Shown: piece by piece, positions 1-8,964 of the stretch
How the letters are laid out: every line of letters starts with the position of its first letter
Numbering within the stretch: the stretch's first letter is position 1
From: Asticcacaulis sp. AND118
Lineage (GTDB): Bacteria > Pseudomonadota > Alphaproteobacteria > Caulobacterales > Caulobacteraceae
Direction of reading: 5' to 3'
Assembly: GCF_020535245.1 (NCBI RefSeq)
Contig: NZ_CP084910.1
Span: 1,836,501-1,900,500, forward strand
DNA: 64,000 nucleotides
Program-made: the position numbers and the translations under genes
Notes under the pieces: model-generated
Told to the model about the DNA's origin: nothing
What the model saw: only the letters and a program-made list of their open reading frames with translations
The model's database searches: none

Positions 1-593
1 ACCGCGCCGCCGGTTTACCGCTGGAAGAGCGTTTGGTCGAGGTGCTGACCAAGGCGGGGATGAACAAGGCCGGCGCGCCGGTCTTTCTGCAATGTTTCGA
101 GGCCGATGGCCTCAAGCGCCTCAAGGCCCTGTCGCCCCTGCCCCGCGTGCAACTGGTCGATGGCGGCGAGGTGGACTATGCCACCGGTGAGGTCGGCGCA
201 TCCGTGCCGTTCGACTGGGCGGCGGCAGGTCGCAAGGGCGTCTATGCCGACATGCTGACGCCCGAAGGTCTGGCCGAGGTGCGCACCTACGCCGACGTCA
301 TCGCGCCGTGGAAACGTTACCTGCTCAAGGCCGTGGCCAATGGCCCGGTGACCGACAAGACGAGCGAAGCCGACTGCCGCATCGTCGAGAACCGCGCCCT
401 GATCGAGGCCGCGCACAAGGCTGGCCTCAAGGTCCACACCTGGACCCTGCGCAACGACGCCACACGTCTGGCCAGTGTTTATAAAGGCGATCCGCAGGCC
501 GAGTTCAAACAACTGTTCGACATGGGCATCGACGGCGTGTTCACGGACTTCGCCGATACCGGTGTGGCCGCGCGCAAGGCCTTTCTTGGCTAG
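1..593 (+). CDS. Glycerophosphodiester phosphodiesterase, C-terminal part (5' end outside window)
   Basis: The reading frame is open from base 3 to a TAG stop at 591-593, so this is the 3' portion of a gene that begins outside the window. About 196 residues are visible. Late TIM-barrel motifs of the GDPD family can be read: VHTWTLRND (the conserved strand with His and Thr) and GIDGVFTDF near the C-terminus. The family hydrolyses glycerophosphodiesters to glycerol-3-phosphate and an alcohol. The catalytic His/Glu of the N-terminal half cannot be checked. The family call is firm; the exact substrate and location (periplasm or cytoplasm) are unknown because the N-terminus is missing. Confidence 0.85.
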   Translation, partial: RAAGLPLEERLVEVLTKAGMNKAGAPVFLQCFEADGLKRLKALSPLPRVQLVDGGEVDYATGEVGASVPFDWAAAGRKGVYADMLTPEGLAEVRTYADVIAPWKRYLLKAVANGPVTDKTSEADCRIVENRALIEAAHKAGLKVHTWTLRNDATRLASVYKGDPQAEFKQLFDMGIDGVFTDFADTGVAARKAFLG

Positions 594-625
594 ACGCTGA
601 ACACCCTTCCCAAACCATTTATACG

Positions 626-641
626 ATGATAGCGTTATCAT
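626..641. promoter_or_regulatory. Palindrome resembling a LacI-family operator
   Basis: The sequence ATGATAGCGTTATCAT has exact 6-bp arms (ATGATA/TATCAT) around a GCGT centre. AT-rich arms with a central CG are typical of LacI-family operators in alphaproteobacteria. It lies 105 bp upstream of the GH39 gene. One arm plus the centre recurs as ATGATAACGC at 736-745, ending at the start codon. No LacI-type gene is in the window, so the regulator is unidentified. Confidence 0.45.
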
Positions 642-680
642 AAAAGCCGGGGCGACCACTCGCGCTGCTTTATAATTGTC

Positions 681-723
681 GCGCATTGGATTCCAAAAAC
701 CGTTGCACACTTTTGGAATGCGC
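681..723 (+). repeat. Dispersed bulged-hairpin repeat, copy A
   Basis: The inner stem TTCCAAAA/TTTTGGAA encloses a spacer containing CCGTTGCACAC. The outer stem is GCGCAT/ATGCGC. Related copies are at 3608-3651, 17419-17463, 32791-32842, about 62122-62165 and 63092-63137. This copy ends 22 bases before the GH39 start codon, so it probably lies in the mRNA leader. Confidence 0.8.
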
Positions 724-745
724 TCAAACACAGGGATGATAACGC

Positions 746-2308
746 ATGGGATGGATGCCCCGACTTTTCGGCGCAGCGTTGATTGGGCTGGCGCTGACGA
801 CGACCGCTCACGCTGCCGAGCGCCGCGTGGAACTGGATATCTCTAAGGCCAAGCAGCCGGTCGATCGCTTCTACGATCTGTCGGTCGGGGCCGATTATCC
901 CGGCACGACGATCCGCGACGCCAATCTGGCGCAACTGGAAACCGCCGCCGAAGAACTGGGTTTCCGCTATATCCGCTTCCACGACATCTTCCACGATGAG
1001 CTGGGCACGGTGAAGATGGTCGATAACAAGCTGGTCTATGACTGGACGAAGATCGACTATCTCTACGACCGCCTGCTCAAGATGAAGATCAAGCCCTTCA
1101 TCGAACTGGGCTTTACGCCCTCGGCCCTGAAAACCTCGGACCAGACCATCTTCTACTGGAAGGGCAATACCTCGCATCCGCGCCTCGACCTGTGGAAGCA
1201 ACTGATCAACGACTTCACCCGTCATCTGATCGACCGCTACGGCATCGATGAGGTGCGTAGCTGGTATTTCGAGGTGTGGAACGAACCGAATCTCGACGGC
1301 TTCTTTCAATATGCCGATCAGGAGCAGTATTTTGCCCTCTACGGCGTCACGGCGCGCACCTTGAAAGCCATCGATCCGCAACTGCGCGTGGGGGGACCTT
1401 CGACCGCCGGCGCGGCCTGGGTGCCGGAACTGCTGGCCTACGCCAAGGCGACCCACACCCCCGTCGATTTCGCCACCACCCACACCTATGGCGTGGATTA
1501 CGGCTATCTCGACGAGGAAGGGAAGATGGATCTTCAGTTATCAAAGAACCCAAACGCCATTATCGGCGATGTGCAGAAGGTGCGCGGCGAGATCGAGGCG
1601 TCGCACCTGCCGGGCCTGCCGCTGTTCTTCACCGAATGGAGCACCAGCTATAACCCGCGCGACCTGAGCCACGATTCCTACGTCGCCGCGCCCTATATTC
1701 TGAGCAAGCTCAAGGGCACCAAGGGCATCGTGCAGGGCATGAGCTACTGGGTCTATTCCGACCTGTTTGAAGAGCCCGGCCCGCCGACCACGCCCTTCCA
1801 CGGCGGTTTCGGGCTGATGACCAAGGACGGCATCCGCAAATCGTCGTGGTTCACCTACAAGTATCTGAATGCGCTCAAGGGCAAGGAAGTGCCTTCGACG
1901 GATGCGCAGGTGTGGGCCGCGGTCGACGGCGCATCGGTCGCAGCGGTGGTCTGGGATTTCCAGTTGCCCGACCAGAAGGGCCGCAGCAACAAGACCTTCT
2001 TCTCGAAGCTGGTGCCGAACGCCAAATCCGCGCCGGTCAGCCTTAAGCTGAACGGCCTGAAACCGGGCAACTATCGCCTGACGATGCAGCGCACGGGCTA
2101 CAAGAAGAACGACGCCTATTCGGCCTATATCGAACTGGGTGCGCCGGACAAACTCACGCCGGCGCAGATCGAAAAGATGCAGGCCCTCACCACTGACGCC
2201 CCGGAAACCGACCGCAAGGTGACGGTCGGCGCCAACGGCACGGCCTCAGTCACCGTGCCGATGCGCAGCAATGACGTGGTGCTGGTGAAGGTGCAGCCTG
2301 CAAATTAG
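746..2308 (+). CDS. Secreted GH39 family glycoside hydrolase (beta-xylosidase-like)
   Basis: A 520-residue protein with a Sec signal peptide (cleavage probably after AHA, residues 21-23). It is a (beta/alpha)8 glycosidase of GH39: WNEPN holds the likely acid/base Glu180, and FFTEWS holds the likely nucleophile Glu297, both as expected for clan GH-A. A beta-sandwich-like tail follows the barrel. The family's main activity is xylan 1,4-beta-xylosidase, so it probably trims xylo-oligosaccharides in the periplasm. The gene stands alone, with a LacI-type palindrome and a hairpin repeat in its leader. Its stop interlocks with that of the opposing M16 gene. Family is certain; substrate is inferred. 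Confidence 0.88.
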   Translation: MGWMPRLFGAALIGLALTTTAHAAERRVELDISKAKQPVDRFYDLSVGADYPGTTIRDANLAQLETAAEELGFRYIRFHDIFHDELGTVKMVDNKLVYDWTKIDYLYDRLLKMKIKPFIELGFTPSALKTSDQTIFYWKGNTSHPRLDLWKQLINDFTRHLIDRYGIDEVRSWYFEVWNEPNLDGFFQYADQEQYFALYGVTARTLKAIDPQLRVGGPSTAGAAWVPELLAYAKATHTPVDFATTHTYGVDYGYLDEEGKMDLQLSKNPNAIIGDVQKVRGEIEASHLPGLPLFFTEWSTSYNPRDLSHDSYVAAPYILSKLKGTKGIVQGMSYWVYSDLFEEPGPPTTPFHGGFGLMTKDGIRKSSWFTYKYLNALKGKEVPSTDAQVWAAVDGASVAAVVWDFQLPDQKGRSNKTFFSKLVPNAKSAPVSLKLNGLKPGNYRLTMQRTGYKKNDAYSAYIELGAPDKLTPAQIEKMQALTTDAPETDRKVTVGANGTASVTVPMRSNDVVLVKVQPAN

Positions 2309-3585
2309 GCCAAAAGGGCCTCAAGGCGCTTCTGCGGGTCGGCCTTCAGCGCCGGCCCCAGAATGGCCGAAGCCGCGCCGGATTGCAGCGCGCGGCTGCC
2401 GACGCGCTTCAGGTCGTCGAGCGTCACCGCCTCCAGCCGCGCCACCTGCTCGCTCAGGGTAAAGGCCCGATCATGGGTCAGGACCTGCCCGCCCAGCGTA
2501 TTGGCGCGTTGGGCGGCGTTTTCGTCGTTGAGATAGAGCGAGGTGCGGTACTGCGCCCGGGCGCGCTCCAACTCGGCCTCCAGCGGATTGTCGATCAACT
2601 GACGCATCACCGTGACGATCAGTTCGGTCAGGTTGGCGGCATCCTTTGGTGCACACCCGGCGTAGACGCCCAGCATCCCCGTATCGCGGAACTGCGTCGT
2701 CCACGCGTCGATGGAATAGGCCAGACCGCGGTCTTCGCGCGCTTCCTGAAACAGGCGCGAGGCCATGCCGCCGCCGAGGATTTCCCCGAACAGCTTGAGC
2801 GCATAGAGGTCGTCGTCGAAGCGGTTGACGCCTTCGAAGGCCAGGGTCAGGTGCGTCTGCTCGACCTTGCGCACGTGGCGGATGTGGCGTGGGGCGAAAC
2901 GGGCGGGCGTTTCCGGTTCGCGCGCGCCGCGGGCGGGCACGCTCATATGGGCCTGCACGGCCTGGAGAACGGCGTCCGACTCGACGCCGCCGGAAACGCA
3001 CAGGACCGTGTCGGCCGGATTGTACAGGCGCTCAATATAGGTACGCAGGGTGTCGGACCGCGCCGGCGCGAGGCTGTCCGGCGTGCCGAGGATGGGACGC
3101 GCCAGGCTGTGATCGCCGAAACAGGCTTGTTGCAGCAGGTCGAAAACGTGGTCGTCAGGCGTATCGAAGGCTTCGGAGATTTCCTGCTCGATGACCTTTT
3201 TCTCGCGCTCAAGCTCCTCGCCCTCCAGCGCCGGGCGGAACATCAGGTCGCCGACGACCTCGACCGCCAGCGGCGTCAGGTCGGCCATGCCGCGCACTTC
3301 GAAACGGGTATGCTCATAGCCGGTCGAGGCATTGATGGTGCCGCCGCGGTGCTCGATCACTTCGGCCAGTTCGCGCGCGCTGCGCCCGCCGGCGCCTTTG
3401 AACACCATGTGCTCGCTGAGATGCGCCCAACCCGACTGATGCGGCGCTTCGTAGCGCGCGCCGCCGTGGATGATGGCCGTCAGGGCGAAGGTGTGCAGGT
3501 CGGGGATAGGATCGTGCACCACCCGCAGGCCATTGCTCAGGGTGGCGACAGAGGCGTTACCCACGCCAAGAGGGGTGAAACTCAT
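2305..3585 (-). CDS. M16 family zinc metallopeptidase (mitochondrial processing peptidase-like)
   Basis: A 426-residue insulinase-type peptidase. The inverted zinc motif HLSEH lies at residues 55-59, and the third ligand is probably Glu135 in VIEQEI. A C-terminal M16C domain follows. The start at 3585 was chosen because AAGGAAAAGA precedes this ATG and the protein begins at the usual place (MSFTPL). The longer frame to 3645 runs back through hairpin repeat B. No signal peptide is seen, so it is probably cytoplasmic. In alphaproteobacteria this gene often follows the cox cluster; here it follows surf1 directly. The 3' end overlaps the GH39 stop by 4 nt. Confidence 0.9.
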   Translation of the reverse strand: MSFTPLGVGNASVATLSNGLRVVHDPIPDLHTFALTAIIHGGARYEAPHQSGWAHLSEHMVFKGAGGRSARELAEVIEHRGGTINASTGYEHTRFEVRGMADLTPLAVEVVGDLMFRPALEGEELEREKKVIEQEISEAFDTPDDHVFDLLQQACFGDHSLARPILGTPDSLAPARSDTLRTYIERLYNPADTVLCVSGGVESDAVLQAVQAHMSVPARGAREPETPARFAPRHIRHVRKVEQTHLTLAFEGVNRFDDDLYALKLFGEILGGGMASRLFQEAREDRGLAYSIDAWTTQFRDTGMLGVYAGCAPKDAANLTELIVTVMRQLIDNPLEAELERARAQYRTSLYLNDENAAQRANTLGGQVLTHDRAFTLSEQVARLEAVTLDDLKRVGSRALQSGAASAILGPALKADPQKRLEALLA

Positions 3586-3607
3586 TCTTTTCCTTTGCGC
3601 GGCGCAA

Positions 3608-3651
3608 GCGCATTCCAAAAAGTGCCCAGCGGTTTTTGGAATCAAATGCGC
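3608..3651 (-). repeat. Dispersed bulged-hairpin repeat, copy B
   Basis: On the minus strand this reads GCGCAT, then ATTCCAAAAACCGC, then a CACTTTTTGGAAT arm, then ATGCGC, almost identical to copy A. It precedes the M16 gene in the same orientation that copy A has to the GH39 gene. A second palindrome (3663-3697) lies on its 5' side. Confidence 0.8.
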
Positions 3652-3662
3652 GACGAGATAAA

Positions 3663-3697
3663 CCTAAGAGCCGTTTCCGGCGGAAATGGCTCTTAGG
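3663..3697. repeat. 16-bp-stem palindrome covering the surf1 stop codon
   Basis: Arms 3663-3678 and 3682-3697 pair over 16 bp with a single G-T wobble and a GGC loop. The palindrome includes the surf1 stop codon and its last ten codons. It could serve as a transcript-end hairpin between surf1 and the M16 gene, although no T-tract follows on the minus strand. It lies 11 bp from repeat copy B and may be part of the same composite element. Confidence 0.75.
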
Positions 3698-4362
3698 CGC
3701 GAATACAGAACCGCTATATAGACACCGATCAGCGTCGCCGCCAGCCCATACCAGGTCAGGGCATATTCCAGATGGCGATTGGACAGGTTGGCGGTGGCGT
3801 CCACCGGCGTCAGACCGGGGACAACCGACACGGTCGCTGCGACGAAATAGTCCGGACGCAGGGGCGTATTCCAGCGCTTCGACAGATCGGTGGCCGAACG
3901 CGAGTACCAGTCGTCCGCCGCGATATTATTGGGCGGCACGAAGCCATTGGGCGTCTCAAAAGGCCGTAGACGTCCGGTCAAAGCCGTGTCAATGGGCGCG
4001 CTCAGAGTCGGTTTCTGCGTCGTGAAGCCAAGATCGACAAGGATCGTCCCCTGCCCCGCCGCGCAATGCGTCAGGACGTAAAAACCGGCTACCCCGTCGG
4101 ACACGCCGTGCATATAGACCCAGTCGCGGGGATCGCTGCGGCAATCGAGCGAGACCTGCCGCCAGTCCTGATCACCGGGCTTTGACAGCAGGGTTTCGAC
4201 GGGCACCGTCGCGATGGCGCGGGTGCGTTCCAGATCGGTCAGCAACTGCGTCTTCCAGTGCAAACGCTGAACCTGCCAGGTCCCAAGACCCAGCAGGATG
4301 ATCAGCGCCACGGCCACAAAGGCCGTAAGGGCAACAGGAAAGGTGCGTGTGGGCGTCTTCAC
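3664..4362 (-). CDS. SURF1 family cytochrome c oxidase assembly protein
   Basis: A 232-residue inner-membrane protein with the SURF1 layout: a transmembrane helix near residues 8-30 ending in GTWQVQRL, a periplasmic domain, and a second helix near residues 200-222. SURF1 helps insert heme a into oxidase subunit I. It starts 10 bp after ctaE on the same strand, so it belongs to the oxidase operon. The last residues (LRAISAGNGS) are encoded inside a palindrome that covers the stop codon, so this tail may be a late replacement of the native C-terminus. Confidence 0.9.
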   Translation of the reverse strand: MKTPTRTFPVALTAFVAVALIILLGLGTWQVQRLHWKTQLLTDLERTRAIATVPVETLLSKPGDQDWRQVSLDCRSDPRDWVYMHGVSDGVAGFYVLTHCAAGQGTILVDLGFTTQKPTLSAPIDTALTGRLRPFETPNGFVPPNNIAADDWYSRSATDLSKRWNTPLRPDYFVAATVSVVPGLTPVDATANLSNRHLEYALTWYGLAATLIGVYIAVLYSRLRAISAGNGS

Positions 4363-4372
4363 CTGACCGGGC

Positions 4373-5263
4373 TTAGGCCCCGAAGATGACGTAGATGAAG
4401 GCGAAGAGGAACAGCCACACCACGTCGACGAAATGCCAGTACCAGGCCGCCGCCTCGAAACCGAAGTGCTTCTGCGGGGTGAAGCCGCCGCGCAGCAGGC
4501 GGATCAGGCACACCAGCAGGAAGATGGTGCCGATGAGGACGTGGAAACCGTGGAAGCCCGTAGCCATGAAGAAGGCCGAACCGTACAGGCCCGCATTGGC
4601 GGCGTCTTCGTTGAAGAACAGGTGGTGGTGGACGATGTGGTAATATTCGAAGGCCTGCACGCTGGTGAAGATGGCCCCCAGAATGACGGTGAGGAACAGG
4701 CCCCACTTGGCGCCGTTACGGTCGCCTTCCTGCAGCGCGTGATGCGCCCAGGTGACGGTCGTGCCTGACAGCAGCAGCAGCAGGGTGTTGAGCAGAGGCA
4801 GTTGCCACGCCGAAACCGCTTCGACGCCCGCCGGCAGCCAGCCGTTAGGGTCGGTCGCACCGAGAGACGCCCAGGCGGTACGCACTTCCTCGATCGAGGA
4901 ATGGACGCCCGCGCGGTGTTCGTGGAACAGCGCCGCTTCGAAGAAGACCCAGAACCAGGCCACGAAGAACATCACTTCCGAAGCGATGAACATGATCATG
5001 CCGTAACGCAGACCGATCTGCACGACCGGCGTATGGTCGCCAGCGCGCGATTCCTTGATCACATCGGCCCACCAGCCCCACATGACGTAAAGCACGCCGA
5101 TGAAACCAATGCCGAACACCACCGGGGTCTTTTCGATGCCAAACAGCCCCTTCATCCAGATGACCAGTCCGATGAACATGATCACGGAGAACAGCGAGCC
5201 AAGCAACGGCCACGGGCTGGGGTTGATGATGTGATAATCGTGTTTGACGGCGTCGTTAGACAT
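4373..5263 (-). CDS. ctaE: Cytochrome c oxidase subunit III
   Basis: A 296-residue polytopic protein with seven hydrophobic segments. COX3 signatures include [14 protein letters not shown] in the middle and [12 protein letters not shown] and [12 protein letters not shown] near the end. Subunit III stabilises the catalytic core of the aa3 oxidase and binds lipid near the proton entry. The ATG at 5263 is preferred over a TTG three codons upstream because GAGGTGA lies at a sensible distance from it. About 200 bp separate it from ctaG, more than anywhere else in this cluster, so an internal promoter is possible. Confidence 0.95.
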   Translation of the reverse strand: MSNDAVKHDYHIINPSPWPLLGSLFSVIMFIGLVIWMKGLFGIEKTPVVFGIGFIGVLYVMWGWWADVIKESRAGDHTPVVQIGLRYGMIMFIASEVMFFVAWFWVFFEAALFHEHRAGVHSSIEEVRTAWASLGATDPNGWLPAGVEAVSAWQLPLLNTLLLLLSGTTVTWAHHALQEGDRNGAKWGLFLTVILGAIFTSVQAFEYYHIVHHHLFFNEDAANAGLYGSAFFMATGFHGFHVLIGTIFLLVCLIRLLRGGFTPQKHFGFEAAAWYWHFVDVVWLFLFAFIYVIFGA

Positions 5264-5470
5264 AGTCGGCAACTCACCTCGATGCGCCGTGCCCCCCTGT
5301 ATTCGGACACTGGCGGTTCCGTTATATGATTTGACCTTGAGTCTTAGGGCAAATCGGCTGTGAACACAATCCGAACCGCCGCTTTTTGTGCGGCATCGCG
5401 TCCCGGTGCGGCGGATCGCCGCAGCCCTGCCGGCCGGATTGAGGTACGCGCTACAATAGACTGAAACGGT

Positions 5471-6007
5471 TTACTTTTTATCGATCTGCGACGGGAAGAA
5501 GGTGTAGGAGAGGGTCACGTCCTTCGTATTCTTCGCGTCGATGTCTTCCAGCATCCTGGGATCGACATAGTAGACCACGGGGAAGGTGCGTTCTTCGCCC
5601 GGCCTCAGCGTCTGGTCGGTGAAGCAGAAGCATTGCAGCTTCATAAAATAGCCGCCCATGGCTTCCGGCAGGACATTATAGCTGGCGCGCCCGGTCAGCG
5701 GCACATCGCCATCGTTTTTCACCGTGAAATAGATCATGTTGGTCTTGCCGAGCTGGGTGTCCTGCACCGGCCGTTCGACCTTGAAACTCCAAGGGATATT
5801 ATTGGCGTTGGTGTCGAAATAGACGCGGATCTTGCGTTCAAGCACGATCGAGGACTCCACCTCGGCGCGCTGGGTCGTGCCGTCGAAGCCCGTCACCTGA
5901 CAGAACATGCGGTAGAGCGGCACCGAGGCGAAGGCCAGACCGAACATGCCGGCCAGCCCCGCCACGCACCACACGGCGACCTTCTGGTTTCGGCTCAGCT
6001 TTTTCAT
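5471..6007 (-). CDS. ctaG: Cytochrome c oxidase assembly protein CtaG/Cox11
   Basis: A 178-residue protein with one N-terminal membrane anchor (about residues 10-30) and a periplasmic Ig-like copper domain. The copper motif CFCF holds Cys126 and Cys128; Cys36 just after the anchor is the third conserved cysteine. Cox11 delivers copper to the CuB site of subunit I. Its ATG overlaps the TGA of the preceding small membrane protein by four bases, which implies translational coupling within the cta operon. Confidence 0.95.
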   Translation of the reverse strand: MKKLSRNQKVAVWCVAGLAGMFGLAFASVPLYRMFCQVTGFDGTTQRAEVESSIVLERKIRVYFDTNANNIPWSFKVERPVQDTQLGKTNMIYFTVKNDGDVPLTGRASYNVLPEAMGGYFMKLQCFCFTDQTLRPGEERTFPVVYYVDPRMLEDIDAKNTKDVTLSYTFFPSQIDKK

Positions 6008-6177
6008 CCGCCGTGGGCCGCCTGTACGCCCTGTGACATACGGATCACCGAGACGAGGAAGACCAGCACGACGAAGGCGAACAGGCCGAGACCGATGGCG
6101 ATGTTGCGGCGCTTCTGGGCGGCCAGATAGGCCTTTTTATCGTCGTCCGGCGTCGACAGAACGTCCTTGTTGGCCAT
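6004..6177 (-). CDS. Small single-span membrane protein of the cta operon (CoxF-like)
   Basis: A 57-residue ORF between ctaB and ctaG. It starts MANKDVL, has a charged Asp/Lys stretch, one hydrophobic helix (about residues 25-44) and a short polar tail ending in HGG. Position, size and topology match the small CoxF-type protein found between ctaB and ctaG in many alphaproteobacteria, whose role is poorly defined. It is tightly coupled on both sides: 4 bp after ctaB, and an ATGA overlap with ctaG. The gene is real by context; the function is not established. Confidence 0.8.
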   Translation of the reverse strand: MANKDVLSTPDDDKKAYLAAQKRRNIAIGLGLFAFVVLVFLVSVIRMSQGVQAAHGG

Positions 6178-6181
6178 TGGT

Positions 6182-7171
6182 TCAGGCTCCCATAAAGGCG
6201 TGATGAATCAGCAGCGCGGCGAACAGCGCCGTCAGATAGAGGATGGAAAAGGCGAACAGGTTGCGCGCGGCCAGTGCTTCCTTCTTGACGTCGTAGAGCG
6301 AGTTCTCGCCGCCTTCGGGATGGTCGCCGGCGCGCGACAGGAACAGACGCACCGCCAGAAAGATAAAGAAGGCCCCGCCCAGCACCGACACTACGGCGTA
6401 GATCATGCCGCCCAGGCTGAAGGCCACGGGCAGGCAGGCCACCGGAGCCATGATCAGGCTGTAGATCAGGATTTGCAGGCGCGTCGACTTCGCCCCCCTG
6501 GCCACGGGCATCATCGGGATGCCGGCCTTGGCGTAGTCTTCGGCCGTATAAAGGGCCAGCGCCCAGCTATGCGGCGGGGTCCACAGGAAGATGATGGCGA
6601 ACAAAACCCAGGCTTCCAGCGGCGCGGCGCCGGTCGCGGCGGCCCATCCGATCACCGGCGGGAAGGCCCCGGCGGCCCCGCCGATGACGATATTCTGCGG
6701 CGTGCGGCGCTTGAGCACGATGGTGTAGAAGACGACGTAATAGAGGATGGTCAGAGCCAGCAGACCGGCAGCGATGGCGTTGATCGCCAGCCACATCATG
6801 GCCACCGACAGAAAGGCCAGCACGCCGCCAAACGCCATGGCGTCGGATTTGGTGACGCGTCCCGACGCTACGGGCCGCCCGCGCGTACGGCGCATCAGGG
6901 CGTCGGTTTCGCCTTCTATGGCCATGTTCAGCGCGCCTGCGGCCCCTGCCCCCAGCGCGATGCACAGCACGGCGACGAAGGCCAGAAACGGGTCCATGTC
7001 CACCGGCGCGACGACGAGACCGGTCAGGCCGGTGAACACCACCAGCGACATGACGCGCGGCTTGAGCAACTGGAAATAGTCGGTCGGCAGCCCCCGCAAG
7101 GCCTTTTCGGCATAGGCGGGGTGTGTCGGGTCCGGCTTCGGCGTTTCGATGGTCACGGGCTTAAGGTTCAC
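6182..7171 (-). CDS. ctaB: Protoheme IX farnesyltransferase (heme O synthase)
   Basis: A 329-residue UbiA-family prenyltransferase with about eight to nine membrane helices. It attaches a farnesyl group to heme B to make heme O, the precursor of heme A for the oxidase. The family motif NMAIEGETDALMRRTRGRP carries the acidic residues that bind Mg-diphosphate, followed by LLKPRV-type and WTPPHSW signatures. It lies downstream of ctaD and 4 bp before the small CoxF-like gene. Length and motifs are intact. Confidence 0.95.
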   Translation of the reverse strand: MNLKPVTIETPKPDPTHPAYAEKALRGLPTDYFQLLKPRVMSLVVFTGLTGLVVAPVDMDPFLAFVAVLCIALGAGAAGALNMAIEGETDALMRRTRGRPVASGRVTKSDAMAFGGVLAFLSVAMMWLAINAIAAGLLALTILYYVVFYTIVLKRRTPQNIVIGGAAGAFPPVIGWAAATGAAPLEAWVLFAIIFLWTPPHSWALALYTAEDYAKAGIPMMPVARGAKSTRLQILIYSLIMAPVACLPVAFSLGGMIYAVVSVLGGAFFIFLAVRLFLSRAGDHPEGGENSLYDVKKEALAARNLFAFSILYLTALFAALLIHHAFMGA

Positions 7172-7258
7172 AGTGGTACTCGTAAAACAAAGGGGATGAC
7201 GGCCTCAGGCCCCCATCCCCCGTATTATACCCTCCGCCCGTTACGGGCGATACGGTCT

Positions 7259-8941
7259 TTAGTGATGGCCGTCTTCGTCCTTGATCACCGGCAGTTCCGA
7301 GAACTGGTGATAAGGCGGCGGAGACGACAGGGTCCATTCGAGTGTCGTGGCGCCTTCGCCCCACGGATTGGCCTCGGCCTTGCGGCGACGGATGACCGAC
7401 TCGACGATCATGATCAGGAAGACCAGCACGCCGATGGCGGTGATGACGTAACCGATCGACGACACCTTGTTCCAGTAGGCGAAGCCTTCCGGATAGTCGA
7501 CATAGCGGCGCGGCATCCCCTGAAGGCCCAGGAAGTGCTGCGGGAAGAAGACGACGTTCACGCCGACGAACATCAGCCAGAAGTGAATCTGACCCAGCAG
7601 TTCGTTGTACTTGATGCCGAACATCTTCTCGTACCAGTAGTAGAAGCCGCAGAAGATGGCGAACACCGCCCCGAGCGACAGCACATAGTGGAAGTGGGCG
7701 ACGACGTAATAGGTGTCGTGCAGGCTGTAGTCGATGCCGGCGTTCGACAGCACCACGCCGGTCACGCCGCCGACGGTGAACAGGAAGATGAAGCCGATGG
7801 CCCACAGCATGGGCACCTTGAAGTCTAGCGAGCCGCCCCACATGGTGGCGATCCACGAGAAGATCTTCACCCCGGTCGGCACCGCGATGACCATGGTCGC
7901 CATGACGAAGTAGGCGCGCAGGTTGAAGCCCATACCGACCGTGTACATGTGGTGCGCCCACACGATGAAGCCGACGAAACCGATGGCCACCATGGCGTAA
8001 GCCATGGCCAGATAACCGAAGACGGGCTTTTTCGAGAAGGTCGAAACGACGTGACTGATGATGCCGAAGCCCGGCAGGATCAGGATGTACACTTCCGGGT
8101 GGCCGAAGAACCAGAACAGATGCTGATACATAACCGGGTCGCCGCCGCCCGCCGGATCGAAGAAGGCGGTGCCGAAGTTACGGTCGGTCAGCAGCATGGT
8201 GATGGCGCCGGCGAAGACCGGCAGCGACAGCAGCAGCAGGAAGGCGGTGACCAGCACCGACCACGCGAACAGCGGCATACGATGCAGCGTCATGCCCGGC
8301 GCGCGCATGTTGAAGATGGTGGTGATGAAGTTGATCGCCCCCAGGATCGACGACGCGCCCGACAGGTGGAACGAGAAGATGATCAGGTCGAAGGCCGCAC
8401 CGGGGCTGCCCTTGGTTGAGGACATGGGCGGATACATGGTCCAGCCGCCGCCGAAGCCGTGCTCCGACGCGCCACCGGGCCCGCCGGGGACGAAAATCGA
8501 GACCATCAGCAGGATGAAGGAGGCGACCAGTAGCCAGAACGAAATATTGTTCAGGCGAGGGAAGGCCATATCCGGCGCGCCGATCATGATGGGCACGAAC
8601 CAGTTGCCGAAGCCGCCGATCATGGCGGGCATGACCATGAAGAAAATCATCAGAACGGCGTGGGCCGTCACGACGGCATTATAGCCGTGCTTGCCCTCGA
8701 AGATATTGAGCTGATCCAGCAGCGAGCCCTGGACGAAGACCTGCAGACCGGGCTCATAAAGCTCCCAGCGGATCAGACCCGACAGGGCCCCGCCCAGCAG
8801 GCCGGCCATGATGGCGAAGATCAGGTAGAGCGTGCCGATGTCCTTGTGATTGGTGGACAGGAACCAGCGCGCGAAGAAACCGGGTTTATGGTCGTGATCG
8901 TCGTGATGATGATCGTGAACGACAGAAGCATTCGATGCCAT
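7259..8941 (-). CDS. ctaD: Cytochrome c oxidase subunit I (aa3-type)
   Basis: A 560-residue heme-copper oxidase catalytic subunit with twelve expected helices. The [14 protein letters not shown] segment holds the His-Tyr crosslinked CuB ligand pair, and [10 protein letters not shown] holds the CuB His-His pair. [12 protein letters not shown] carries the heme a3 and a ligands. It reduces O2 to water and pumps protons. The N-terminus has a His/Asp-rich run ([11 protein letters not shown]) before the first helix. It sits between ctaC (23 bp upstream) and ctaB (about 90 bp downstream). Confidence 0.97.
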   Translation of the reverse strand: MASNASVVHDHHHDDHDHKPGFFARWFLSTNHKDIGTLYLIFAIMAGLLGGALSGLIRWELYEPGLQVFVQGSLLDQLNIFEGKHGYNAVVTAHAVLMIFFMVMPAMIGGFGNWFVPIMIGAPDMAFPRLNNISFWLLVASFILLMVSIFVPGGPGGASEHGFGGGWTMYPPMSSTKGSPGAAFDLIIFSFHLSGASSILGAINFITTIFNMRAPGMTLHRMPLFAWSVLVTAFLLLLSLPVFAGAITMLLTDRNFGTAFFDPAGGGDPVMYQHLFWFFGHPEVYILILPGFGIISHVVSTFSKKPVFGYLAMAYAMVAIGFVGFIVWAHHMYTVGMGFNLRAYFVMATMVIAVPTGVKIFSWIATMWGGSLDFKVPMLWAIGFIFLFTVGGVTGVVLSNAGIDYSLHDTYYVVAHFHYVLSLGAVFAIFCGFYYWYEKMFGIKYNELLGQIHFWLMFVGVNVVFFPQHFLGLQGMPRRYVDYPEGFAYWNKVSSIGYVITAIGVLVFLIMIVESVIRRRKAEANPWGEGATTLEWTLSSPPPYHQFSELPVIKDEDGHH

Positions 8942-8964
8942 GACGAGCGTCTCTCTTACCTGAA

